From Pseudoneurospora amorphoporcata (lineage: Eukaryota; Ascomycota; Sordariomycetes; Sordariales; Sordariaceae), in the NCBI GenBank assembly GCA_033297205.1, contig MU859111.1:1-64000 (forward strand): a stretch of 64,000 nt of DNA, given 5' to 3'. Positions 49,182-60,576 of the stretch are shown in pieces. Every line of letters begins with the position of its first letter. Position 1 is the first letter of the stretch. The notes below the pieces were generated by a model, which saw only the letters and a program-made list of their open reading frames with translations, ran no database searches and was not told where the DNA came from. A program made the position numbers and the translations under genes.

Positions 49182-52011
49182 ATGCCGAGCATATGGAAGT
49201 CGGGCTCAAACGCCGGCAGCAAGTCCATCCGAGGGACAATATCAGGACCGATACCAATACCGAACACCGTTGACGACGACAACGAATTCCCCGTTCGATC
49301 TTTGGGCGCAAACAGGTCCACAAAGACCGAAGACGAGTTTGGTGGTATCCAAAGACCAGGGACTGGTGGAATTGCAAGCCCAATAGTACCAGCATCAGCA
49401 GCAATTCAGGCGGCCGAAGTAGGAACGCTGAAGGAACAGCTCTTTGGCAATAGGCACCACGATGAGAGTAGCGACAGTGATAGAGAGAGAAGCCCAGGTT
49501 CGAGGCAGGGCATCAACTCGGCAACTTTCGAGATTCAGGGGGAGAATATGAGCGGAAATGGAGTTTCCCAAATGGTCTCCCAAAGACCAAAAGCGCCATC
49601 AGACCCCCCACCACTCTTGCCACCGAATTCTGCCGGTGCTGCATCGTCATCAACTGAAAGGCAGCGAACGCCGCAGAGAACCTCCCCACCACAAACGTCA
49701 TCGCCACTGAGAACGACGCCGGTGAGGGTTATGACGACACCGACGACGGGACGAATCACGAACCCCCCTCAGAGCACTGCCCTGCGATATTCGACCATTA
49801 GTGATACCCCGAGTGGGCAGACCAACAACAGCAAGGGGCAACCACACAGGAAGCAGTCCACGCTGCGCTCGGCATTGGGCAAATTATTTGGACGAGGAAA
49901 GAAGAAGCATGGGTTGGCGGCTGGAGAGCAGAAGAGTCCTCCCAATTCGGGGCGCGAGTCTGTCCTTATGGAGACTTCTCAGCACAAGAGTGTTAGTATA
50001 ATCAGTCTTTTTCGTAGCATTCATCTGGTATTGACAGGATGCAAAACAGGACCCAAGTGCGCTTCATCGGGCGACGGAGAAGTCGCCCAAGCGATCTGCC
50101 TCGCTTCCCATCAGTGAGCTTGACAGGCCACTGCGTTCGCATTCTATCGGGCCAGACGACATCCGGGCTATCGAAAGCGCCCGAAATTCACTCCAGGCCG
50201 ATATTGGCGGGAACTCCGGATCAATCGCAAGGCGGCGCGCTGCGGCGGCAAATGCAAATGAGCGCCGGTTCTTGTTTGTGCCGCGCTTTCCTGAGGCCGA
50301 AGTAGGTGCCGGCTTGTCACCACGACCTGCCAGTAGCCACGGGCGGGGAAGCCGACTGTTTGCTGGAGTTCCGCGCGGGGAACATGACGACCCAAGTGAA
50401 ATTGGGCGCGCCATCACCAGTGATAGTGGTAGCCATGGCATGCGACGCCGATCACGGAGCCTTTCTGGACTGCCGGATATCTTGGGTACGGGAATTTGTC
50501 GGGCGCCGGAGCGCCGCCGCAGCGACGAAATTCGATACTGGCGTGAGTCCTACAACACGGGATTCCACTCGCCACTATCATCGGATGCGAATGTCAATGC
50601 CGATATTGACAACGACGGTGTAGCAGATATCAGCCTTCCCGCAAGCCCCGCAGTTGAGAGACCACCGGATACGCCTCCGCAGCCGTTCAACTTTGGATCG
50701 ATATCCAAGCAGATGGTGGGAATGAAGATCACTCAAGCGGTCAGCATCGACACCCGTATCGGCACCCTCGAGACACGGACCGGAAAGTTGGAACGGGTTG
50801 TCGACCAGCTTTGCCACGTAGTTCCCGGGTTTAGGGGCCCGCTCAGCGATATCTCAGCTGTCGGAGGAGGAAGAGGAACCGGAGGAGCGGGGACCATCAG
50901 AACCGTTTCTGACGGCCGGCCTTCCTTCACATACACGACTGCCTCGCCGCCGCCCCCTGGGATTTCCCCCGTCCCACCTCGTCAAGGACAGCAACCAATT
51001 CATTCCCAGTCCGACATCAGCCACTCCCCGCGAGCCAGCAGCGAGCGACAGTCGATGGATTCCGACACCCACTCACAGATTTCGTTCGGCGAAGCCCAGA
51101 CCTTCATCGGCTCTCTCCACCCGCCCTCATCGTCAGCCACCCAGGCACGATCGCTGACCACCGCTACCACGCCTACCACGGCCGTGACCCTCAGCCTCCC
51201 ACCTCACCCAGAGGACCCCAACGACACAGACCGGGACCGCCCAACTTCCAACTCCACCGTCCGCGGCGTCGCCAGCATGTCTTCCATGCACGAAAACGCC
51301 ACGACGGCCTCTGTCAGCGAGTACTCCTCCACCAACGCCCACAACCCGACCTACTACAACCAGTATCACGCCCTCCTCAGCCAGCTGGACTCGGAGCGGC
51401 AGGCCCGCCAAGCGCTCGAGGGGCAGGTAAAGAAGTTGTCGGACCGCTTGAGCGCGTTGTCAAGTACCATGTATGCTTTGGTCAGGGATAGCGGGTCGTG
51501 GGGGGCACCTGATCCTTCTAGTCCCCGGTCGGCTATAAGTGGAGGAGGAAGAGGCAGGGGCCATCCGCCGTTGCACATCCCGAGTGTCTTCGACTATGGT
51601 AACGACGACAACGATGATCATCAGCTTGGAGATCAAGAGGACGAGGAGGATATCGATGACAATGTTGGGCCTGCGAGACATGGACATCACAGTGTCGGGG
51701 TCGTTTCTAAGGCGAAGTTAGCTCTGGTTGCGAAACCTACCTCTAGAGGTAGCGGCGGCGGCGGCGGTCGTGGTCAGGAAGACGGCGAGGCGGAAGATTT
51801 TCAGACGCCGAGGGATGAGTTCCAAACGCCGATGACGCCGATGTCGGTTTATACCTACGGCGCTATTAGCCCTGATCACAATCAAGCTGAGAGCGGCGAC
51901 GACGAGGCCGAGTCTGGCGGGGACTCGTCTGATGCTAGGGCGGAGAAGAAGCAGAGGAAGGCGGCCCGGACGCTGAGCTTGAGTCAGTTGACCATGCCCA
52001 AGAGGATCTGA
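49182..52011 (+). CDS. Large disordered protein with C-terminal coiled coil, function unknown
   Basis: Exons 49182-49991 and 50038-52011, with a 46-nt phase-0 intron (GTTAGT, TATTGAC branch, GACAG), encode about 927 residues. The ATG is fixed by an in-frame TAA 18 nt upstream. Most of the chain is Ser/Pro/Thr/Gly-rich and disordered. A basic patch (TLRSALGKLFGRGKKKHG) lies near the exon junction. Two helical segments stand out: IGTLETRTGKLERVVDQLCH and, later, LLSQLDSERQARQALEGQVK with following heptads, probable coiled coils. Acidic and Gly-rich tracts precede the C-terminus (LSLSQLTMPKRI). I do not recognise the family; a scaffold or cytoskeletal-cortex role would be a guess. No membrane span or signal peptide was seen. 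Confidence 0.75.
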
Positions 52012-53386
52012 TGGCATTGAGTGGGAGTGATATTTTTTGCTACGCCCCTTCCCCGCCCTCATTCCCAGGTCTCTGCTTGTCGGGTCAACGGGGAAGGTGC
52101 GGGCGGGAACAACGGACCTCCCAGTCTGGCATGAACGACGGAGTGTATAAGTTCACCAGCAGCAGCAGGATCATTCCTGTCCTGGCCAGGGTCTTTTGAC
52201 GTCACGTACGTTACACCTCTTCATGATACCGCCGTCTTGGGCATTTCCCAGTCACTCTCAGTCAAGGAACTCGGAGACGGACTCACTCGGCCGAATAGGG
52301 TATCACGAATCGATTCAAATCAGTCAGTCCGGACTGGAAGCAAACAAACACAACACTGCATCATATACATAAATGAGAGATGAGACGAAACAGTATCGCC
52401 TAGCTACCTATCCACCATTTAGCCACCCTACCAACCTTGACCTTCCTTGTACCCCTTCTTAATTGAGGGCTATAATCCGAAGAACACGTCTCACGTTATC
52501 ATACGTTTTTATCACTTATCGCACCTCAGAAAGAACGACCAATTCGTCTTTCGATTTCATCAGTTCACGAAGCATCATTCTCATTTTCACTTCGTTCGCG
52601 CAAACCGCGCACACGCATCCAGCATGCGCTGCGCATCAAACTTCAAACAACCCTCTCTTCTCACATTTCTCCCCCCACACCCAATGGGGCATACTCTATT
52701 TGTGCTCGACACTCTACATACTCCAGTTTGATATTTTTGTCACATTGTTGGAGCGGCATGGCCTTGATATTTACAAACGTTTACGTGTACGATTATTATA
52801 CTGTTTTGCAGATACGGACACATCATGATAGGATACCCTTTGTGGTAGTGGTACCTCTTGTTGGGATTTGCCTGCGATTTTGCATATATCGATTAGGTGT
52901 TATTGGGATTATTTTTGTTTCACGGGAATCAGATCTCTTGATATCCTTTGATACTGTTTGTTCAGCGCTTCGATTCGACCTCTCATAGCCGTCCTCAGTT
53001 GTAATATCCCTTTGGCATCTTTTAGCACTTGGCATTATCTGGTGGGTTGGCAAATTTGAATTTGATATAGCCCTAGACATGACATACTTTCATGGACTAT
53101 CTAGTTGCCTGCACTGAGTGAAATCAAGTTGCCGGTGAGAAAAGAAGCAATCGAAGAATGCACACATGTGCATGGCAAGCGGTGAACATAGCAAGGCAGA
53201 AGACAATGAAACCAATGGGAATGGTATATCGTACAAGAAACAACTGCCCCCTCGAGGCGTATATGTTCGACTTGACCCAAATAGCCCAACCCAAAACGCC
53301 GTTGTATAACCCGCCAAAGCCAAGCATAACACCTCTGTACATTGTCGACTTCTCTCCAGTTTTCACCTGTCTTGTCTCAATGTCCT
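52012..53386. other. Convergent 3' intergenic region
   Basis: 3' flanks of the coiled-coil protein gene (+) and the kinase gene (-). The sequence is moderately A+T-rich from about 52.4 to 53.1 kb. No coding gene, transposon end or repeat was recognised. Confidence 0.45.
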
Positions 53387-54755
53387 CTAAGCGGTATCTT
53401 CGGGCAACTCCTCCACAACCCTTTCTACCAGCTCAATCAGCTCATCGATATCTGGTCTTTCTGCAGGTTCGACCCTCAAGCATCTCCTAACCACATCCCT
53501 TATCGGCTCGCTGATGTAGTTCTCGTCGTCCTTGTTGGTTGCCGTATTATCACCACCCGCACCTCCTCCCGCGCCCGCCTTGCCCTTCCCCTTGGTCTGC
53601 CCGGGCCCCTCGTCAGGGAACCTCCAGTCACCGCTCAGCACGCAGATGCTCAAACTGCCACCGGTTTCGTCACTGCGCATCTCAAAGGGCGATTTGCCGA
53701 CCAGGCAGGCGTAGAGGGTGCAGCCGAGCGACCAGATATCGACTTTGGTGTCGATGACGGTGCCGGTCTTAACGTCGAAGAGTTCGGGAGCGCGGTAAGG
53801 CATGGTGGAGTGTTCGGCTGCCGTATCCTGGGTGGCTATGGCGAGGGAGCGAGATGTTATGGGGAGAGGGGAGACGGCGATGGAGCCGAGGTCCATAAGG
53901 ATTGGGTCGCGGCCGGAGTCGGAGATCATGATGTTGCCTGTAAAAATGAGTTAGTGGTGATTAGGACGCACGGAAAGGGTGATGCTGAACACATACCAGG
54001 CTTGATATCTCTATGCGCATAACTCCTCGTCTCGTTCGCCCCAGGCAAGCGTCCTTCGTCCTCGATCAGCGGCACCTGCTGCTCCGTCTCATCATCCTCA
54101 TCTGCACCTCCCACCGCCGTCTGCCTGGTCGTTGATTTCCGTTTCCCTGCTCCCGGCACTTCCATTGACTCGCCGCTTGTGTCCCCTCCGCCACCTTTGT
54201 ACTTGTGCATCCCTTTTAGCGCCTTGCACACCCCTAGGAAAAGCATCATGAGCCTCTTTTCCGGGAAGCGCGTATGGTTCACCAAGTTCGCATTTATCAT
54301 ATCCTGCAGGTTGCCGCGCCTGTAGTACGGCAACAGGACGTAGACAGTCTTGTCCTGCCCTTCGCCGCCGCGTTCCGTGGCGATGCTGTAGTCGACGTGG
54401 TGGATGATTCCCGGCGTGTTGCCGAAGAGCTTGTAGGCTTCTACTTCGTGCATGGCTTGGGCGACGGATTCGTGGCCGAACGGGCAGCGGATTTTTTTGA
54501 GGGCGAGCAGTTCGCTTGTGGATGTGTCTTGGACTAGGTAGACGTAGGAGAAGCCGCCCTGGACGAGACAAGTTGTTAGTACAGCTCGGAGCAATGGGAG
54601 GGCAACAGAGATGGGGGGAGATGGGAGAGGCATACCTCGCCTAGTAAGCGCAAGATCTTGAAACTCCTGTTGTTGATCTTGAGCGTGGGCGAGCCGGGGA
54701 AGCAGACCATGCAATTGCCCAGCCAGTATATGAGATCTGAAATTACTTGCGCCAT
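53387..54755 (-). CDS. STK16/Env7-type serine/threonine protein kinase
   Basis: Exons 54755-54636, 54558-53997 and 53937-53387 encode about 410 residues. Introns are 54559-54635 (GTATGC/TCCAG, phase 0) and 53938-53996 (GTATGT/TACAG, phase 1). Exon 1 gives NCMVCFPG then FKILRLLGE, and the splice completes the glycine loop GEGGFSYVYLV. The ATP-site lysine is in LLALKKI. The catalytic loop is YAHRDIKPGNI, the DFG position is DLG (LMDLGS), typical of the STK16/Env7 group, and PYRAPELF is the APE motif. The two N-terminal cysteines sit where relatives are palmitoylated, so a Golgi or vacuole membrane location is likely (family inference). A roughly 50-residue low-complexity acidic insert precedes the catalytic loop. 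Another Gly/Lys-rich insert lies in the C-lobe. Catalytic residues are intact. Confidence 0.88.
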
Positions 54756-57061
54756 GGTGGGCTATTCGTAGGACTGGGCTGAGTCTGAGTTGTTGTCGTG
54801 TTGGGCTGGTGTAATAGGTTACGAATTCCTCGCACTGCTTTGCGAGGAACCAGTTGTACGGTTCGGCGCTGGTGGCGGAGAGTGAGATGTAGATGCGTTT
54901 AACTTCGCGATGTCATCCGCGTGTTTGGTCGCACTGCGCTCGGGTGTAGTTGTTTGAGATCGAGTGGTTATGCCCGATTGCCCGTCGATTTGGGAATGGT
55001 TTCCTCTTTGTGATGACGACACTAATCGATGTTGGCGCAAAGTATCGTGAAGAGGCAAGTCTCGATGGTTTGTCGTATGGTATGTGTTCCAAGATGTTGT
55101 CTAAAGTTAAAACGTATGCGAATGTCAGGATGCGATTGACGCTCAGGGAAGGTACCTGTTAATCACAAAGCTACCACAGCCATGATTGAAGGTGGCCGGA
55201 TCACAGCCCGCGATGTCCACTGCTAAGGACCCTGAGCTGATTTGTTGTTAGTACTTAGGGTTTTTTGCGACGGGATGCTGTTAGAGGCCGCCATCTTGAA
55301 GCTCAATAAAGTTGTTCAGCTTTTTCAAAAGCCAATGAACTGTTGTTTCAGATCCCAAAATCATGTTAACTCATGGCAACTTTTCTTGAGGGTTTATTTC
55401 GCCATATTCAACTGGAATTAGAGTACAATCATTGATCGTCGAAGTTGTGCACTAACAGATTAGAGGGTCTTCGTAGGATTGCCCCGACAAACAGTCAGCT
55501 TCAGCGCCACAGCAACTGGAGTGCCCCTTGCGCTGAGCTTCCGGGGGCCCCGGCCCCGCACCGCCCGGTCCGCAACGCATCCACTCTCCTAGGAACCTCA
55601 ACGGCCCCGGAACCCCGACATTCCAGATAGCATCGTGGCTCTTCTCACTCTGGATTGTTCAGTGAAGATTTCCTCAATCCGTCAATATCCGGTTTGCATG
55701 CCTATCGACCTACGGCGTAGAAGTAGTGGAGAATGATGGCATCATGTGGTCGTTCCTTCTGTAATTGCGAGTGTCTACCACAGGGGCAACCCACTCACCC
55801 AGCAGCCGTCTTGACTATTCCTTCCCAGTCTGACTGACCTGTACATAATTGCTCAACATCCACTCATCCAGGTAGTGGCCATGGGCGTGGTGAGTAGCTC
55901 TTGCCTTGGTCTTTCTGACGGGGAAATCCTTCTCACCACTCAGGCGACACTGGTCAGCACCGAGTCAACCCGACCGCACCATCGGTTTACTCGACGCGCG
56001 CTTCAAGTTTCTTCGGTCAATGACCGCGAGCATCTTCCGCCAACACCCTTGCTCTCTGCCTCCAGTTTATGCATCGCTTTCACCTTCACCGCCCGGTGAC
56101 ATTCCTTCATCCAGGCCTCATATAGCCTGGCTTATCGGAATATGTCTCATGGGAGGACGGAGCCGGCCATGGCTCACATCATCACGACGACTTCGTCTAT
56201 ACCATGTGTGTGTGTAGGAAGTGATTCCTGTGGGTGAGCGACCAAGTTAAGAAAACGGAGATACGGTACTACGCCCCAAGATGTCGATGTTTTCCACCGA
56301 TCAACGCCACTGGGGTACACGAGGAAGGCGTCTAGGTCATGGCGACAGCCTCAAAGTCGGACGCTTGCTTCCTCGCTTTCTATCCAAGATCAGATACGAA
56401 CGCTAGCATCCAAAGGACGGCCGCATTAAGAGTTACAGGAGATGCGCCGTGCCGTGCATCAAAGACATCTTGAAGCATGTCGTGAACTGTTGAGGTGGAG
56501 AGATACGGCTCTTGGCAAAGATTCGAAGAGGAGCACATGTAAGTAACTTACACGGCAGTCGAGTCGAGACTAGACTAACAAAACACTCTACGGTGTTCTC
56601 GCCAGAGGCTCAAGGTTGCTAGCGAACAGTCAACATGGCCACCGGCCTCTAAGGAACATGGCGGAAGAGTGTCAAGGCGAACAGCCATGCCCACCTTCCC
56701 GCATGGGCATTTCCAACCTCCTCGACATAAACACCAAACCGACTTGGTGTACGACAAACATCCGCTGTGCACATCTGGTATCACGAGGAGGCCTGTGGAA
56801 GTTTGCATGGTACGACTTCATTAGAGGCAAACACATACGCCGGCATTCTAGCCTTGAACGGGAGTGTTTCTGACCTCAAGACACTGAACGTTATGGTGGA
56901 CCGTAAGAAAACTCACCCCTGGACAAAGACGATCCCGAAATCTTCTATCAGTAGCTTTCAAACCTCGAAGTCAAGCTTATTCAAACTCCCAAGCCAGATC
57001 ATCTCTGAACACTTCGTTTTCTCCACAGCGCGGATCAGTTACTTGAGATCCTCGCAGGGGG
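54756..57061. other. Divergent spacer upstream of the DUF3176 pair
   Basis: It holds the kinase promoter on the left and the leader of the first DUF3176 copy on the right. Frames of 70-150 codons (for example 56,767-57,228) overlap the DUF3176 start region in another frame and have no motif. No repeat boundary marking the tandem duplication was found by eye. Confidence 0.4.
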
Positions 57062-59686
57062 ATGTTGTACCCAAACCAAGAGTCTCATATCGCGCCAATG
57101 CCACAATCTACACCTTCTCTTCAGGGCGACTTCAAGAGGCCACGGAAAGATGGGGCTGTTGCTTCACATCCAACTCTGGGCAACAGTACCGACTCTCTTC
57201 ATTGCAAAACGGCCAGAGAAGAGTCTGAACAAACCCACTCGCTCAATCATGAGACGGCGGTTGATATCAAGGGCGAATGCTCCGCCCAGGAAATTACCAC
57301 CGGTCAATCAGGAAGGACTGAGCGGTGGCCCCTTTGCGGCTGGGTCTCCGAGATTGTGGCCATCATCGTGTCTGCAGGAGTTACCGCTACGATACCCGTT
57401 GTTCTCGGCATCTATAATCACCACCCCATTCCGCAACTCACTGGGACCATATCTATTAATGCAGTCATTGCCGTCCTCTCTACCGTCGCAAAGTCCTGTC
57501 TTATGTACGCCATGTCTGCCGCTCTTGGACAGGCCAAATGGGACTGGTACCTCCGTGCTCAAAAGTCCAGGAAGCTCAACGACATGGAGACAATCGACCA
57601 AGCCAGTAGAGGACCACTCGGCGCCGCCAAGGTTCTGCTTAGCCAACATACAATCTAACCCTGGTTTGTTTGTTAGTCTGGTACAAAAGACGCCCATTTC
57701 CACTCTCGAACTACTAAAAGTAGAAAAGAATTCAGGCTTCGAGCGGACGGGTGCCGCAGAGGGGACTGCTCTCTTATATCTTTCTGTCTTGGAGGCCTTA
57801 AATGAAGACGGAAAGAGGCATAAGAGGCTTCTGTGGCGTTTTTAACCCTTGCCATTGTCCCATAATACTTCAAACGGAGGCCAATTTCTCTTTTTAAAGG
57901 CCAATGAGAGCTCCAAATCTGCCCTACTCAACCCTTGCCCGAAGAACCAAACTAACAAACAAACCAGTATTGTATTGTACAGTCCTGTCGCCGACCTCTG
58001 TAGGCGTACTCGTCGTTATTCTCTGTCTTCTTGTCGACCCTTTTACTCAACAGGTCGTGGGCTGGGCCGAAAGGCAGATCCTAGTGCCGTCTGAGGAAGT
58101 GTGGACACCTAAAGCAACTGTACCCTATTTCTGCCCATCGTGGTACGGCGACAGCCAAAACGAGTGTAAATCGAGGTATTCTGACGCTGTCAGCGCTGGT
58201 GTCTGGGTTGAGCCGGAGGTATACAAACTTGATGCCCATTGCCCTACCGGCGATTGCGAATGGGAACCATTCGAAACGATTGAATTCCGCTTGGATAACG
58301 GGATTGTCGAGCCTTCGACCGCAAACTGCGACATCTCTTTCAACCAAACACATTTCGATCAAGGCTACAAGATCTACAATGGAACTCAAGGAGAGGCCAG
58401 TATGGTGTGGTCTAAGCCTTGCGATTTATTCCCGGGTGTCTGGAATTACTCCGAACCAGAGAGATTCACGTATTGGGGCAGTAACTGGGGCTCCACGTTC
58501 ACCAGCATAGGATCAGTCAAGGTGGTTCAGAGTGGCTTCAGGATGGACCCTTATAACTTGACCTATTACAACTCAACTCCTGTGCCATACCTATTCGTTA
58601 GGTTCCCAGCCGAGATTATCACATGGCTGCCATGCTCGTACTGGACAACGGACGGGTTAGCAAACGCAGACGTGAACAATGTATCTGATGTTCACATACC
58701 GAGCCCACATTTGGTGATGGCTCGTACCCGCTTTTCTCTGGACATTCGAGGGAGGGGCTTTCGCCCGAATTCCAGAGACGTTACGGCCAGAGATCACGGA
58801 GTGGTCAGCGCTATCTCTTTGCAAGGTTGATAGAATGATGTCTGTCAAGAATGAGACGCACCATTCGTCAACCATTACATCCACGCGCCTTCAACAGTCA
58901 AACCCTCTGCTCGGGGAAGCCGTGAACGTGGATTGTTGGGGTCCAGAGAACGTGAACCTAAGTAGCCCATCAATGGCGTGGCTTTCCGTATCCCCTCCGC
59001 CGCTCTCAGATCTACATCGATCTCCTTACAGGGCAGATCCTTCGACAGGCGCCTTCTGCTTGTTCAGCGGGTACATTGTGGACTACGAGCACTATCAAAG
59101 AATCGCGTTTGTGTTGCGGTGGACCATAAGATATAACGCAACGGGACAACACGCTGACGACCGTCTTGTCTACGATCACTGGGAACGAGACAGCGGTGGC
59201 GGAAGCACTCACTTCATCGAGTTCGCTGATGTTCCTGATCGCATCAGTAAACGAGGGCTGGGCTCTGTCATGACCTCCATCACCGCTGCGCTCAACAACC
59301 TAACTCTGGCAACGAGCGACGACCGAGCGACAGGCAATTACGTCGTGCGTGAACGAGTCTTGGAAGTGCGCTGGCCATGGTTAGCACCGCTCTTTCTGGT
59401 GGAGCTCCTGGGCATGGGTTATCTGCTCTTCATCATCTTTCGACCCCGATCTGTTGCGGTCGGAGGGGCGTGGAAGGACTCCATTCTTGCTGTCCTGTAT
59501 CATGGCTTGGATAATGGCACCAAACTTTCCCGAAGCCTTGGGCCGGGCGGCCTCAGGGATATGAGAAAGGTGGCCCAGAGTACGAAGGTTCATCTCGAAC
59601 GCAAGGGCGCCGATGGTCGAGTTGTCCTGGTTCAAGACAATGACGACGACATCAACTGCTTTAGAGGGCTGGGTGGGAATGACTGA
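57062..59686 (+). pseudogene. DUF3176 membrane protein, broken copy (element insertion plus frameshift)
   Basis: Upstream member of a tandem pair. Segment 1 (57062 to about 57650) carries two membrane spans, VAIIVSAGVTATIPVVLGIY and INAVIAVLSTVAKSCLMYAM, then the family signature MET[IL]DQASRGPLGA. It runs into a 327-bp inverted-repeat element (57651-57977) that brings a stop. Segment 2 resumes at VLSPTSVGVLVVILCLLVDPFT and continues through the Cys-containing extracellular region. A second break between about 58,718 and 58,770 moves the frame by one. Segment 3 continues with EITEWSALSLCKV and ends with the fourth span (LFLVELLGMGYLLFIIFRP) and a cytosolic tail. The intact neighbour aligns across all three segments. 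DUF3176 proteins are fungal membrane proteins of unknown role. Start could be 57062 or the next Met at 57098. Confidence 0.82.
57651..57977. mobile_element. 327-bp TA-flanked inverted-repeat element inside the DUF3176 copy
   Basis: Terminal inverted repeats of about 32 bp match at about 27 positions; the strongest shared core is TGGTTTGTTTGTTAGT followed by a variable base and TGGT. Both ends begin CAAT next to a TA dinucleotide (57649-57650 left, 57978-57979 right), so the target duplication is TA as in Tc1/mariner-like elements. Removing the element with one TA rejoins the codons to give ...SQHTVLSPTS..., exactly colinear with the intact paralogue's ...NRRTALSPTS.... No transposase is encoded. 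Its ends differ from those of the 45,268 element, so it belongs to another family. An intron explanation is unlikely, because the only upstream GT (57632) gives the wrong phase for the CAG at 57982. Confidence 0.85.
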
Positions 59687-60576
59687 GGACTTCAATAATC
59701 GCATATGGGAGCAGAGTGACAAATGGTGTCGATCTAATTGATCAGAGAAGAAAGAGGCGGCGAATTCGTGCTGAGGATGGTGGTACGGCAGTTATGGTGT
59801 TATCATTTCTCCCTTTTCTCCCGCTGTGGTGCATATTCTCGTTTTACTTTCTTATTTTCTCTGTCCCTTCATTTCCCCTCCCCTCTTTCGTTCTTCCTAG
59901 ACGACTCCCTTCTCGGATTGAAATCGCTGGACGCCTGGATGCTTTCTAGTTCTTGTCAGGGTATAATTAGTTGCCTCCTGGTGTTGGGGTAGGCAGCAGA
60001 GCTCCTCCCACCAATGGGTACTTTCCAACCTGTTCAGGAAGGTATCATGGCCATCTGTCTAGGAATCTCGTTCGGCTCTGAAGCAGCAGCTGATGAGTGG
60101 CAAGCCGAATTCGCTGTGGCAGTTGGTCGCCTATCTGGAGCTTTCCTTTCCAATACTTTCTTAGCGTTGGCAGGCATCCGCCGTGTCAACCGACGTGCAG
60201 GACGTATCCGTTGTCAAAATACCACCAACGTTATCCAAGGTTTAAGTCTCCTTTCCGCATAAAGCTCCGTGAAAAGCGAGGACTATCAAGCTCCAAACAC
60301 TATGCGCACAACCAACAACCGCGCTGCAAAACAGGGTTTGAGATGGACTGGGCCAATCGGGTGGATAATAAGGAAGGCGTTTTCGTATGGGGAAAACTAT
60401 CCCTGCAAAGTGCGGCGTTCCATATTTGTGAACTGAAGAAAAGAGTCGATGCCTTGGTACAGCTGGAGGATATATCTACCAAACCCTCCTCTCGGTGTTG
60501 CAGCTATGGTTACTATCTTCTGCCTAGGGACTACGCTAGGCTCTTGCATTGTAGGCCTTGCTTAACGCCATTTAAG
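59687..60576. other. Spacer between DUF3176 copies; leader of the second copy
   Basis: 890 bp. From 60,097 it is open in the frame of the second copy, which could add up to 160 residues. The added sequence has no similarity to the start of the first copy and no signal peptide, so I treat it as leader. No transposon ends were seen. Confidence 0.4.

Noticed and set aside
57632..57983. Reading the DUF3176 interruption as an intron
   Set aside because: The GT at 57632 gives phase 0 whereas the CAG acceptor at 57981-57983 needs phase 1; the paired ends and TA flanks fit an insertion better.
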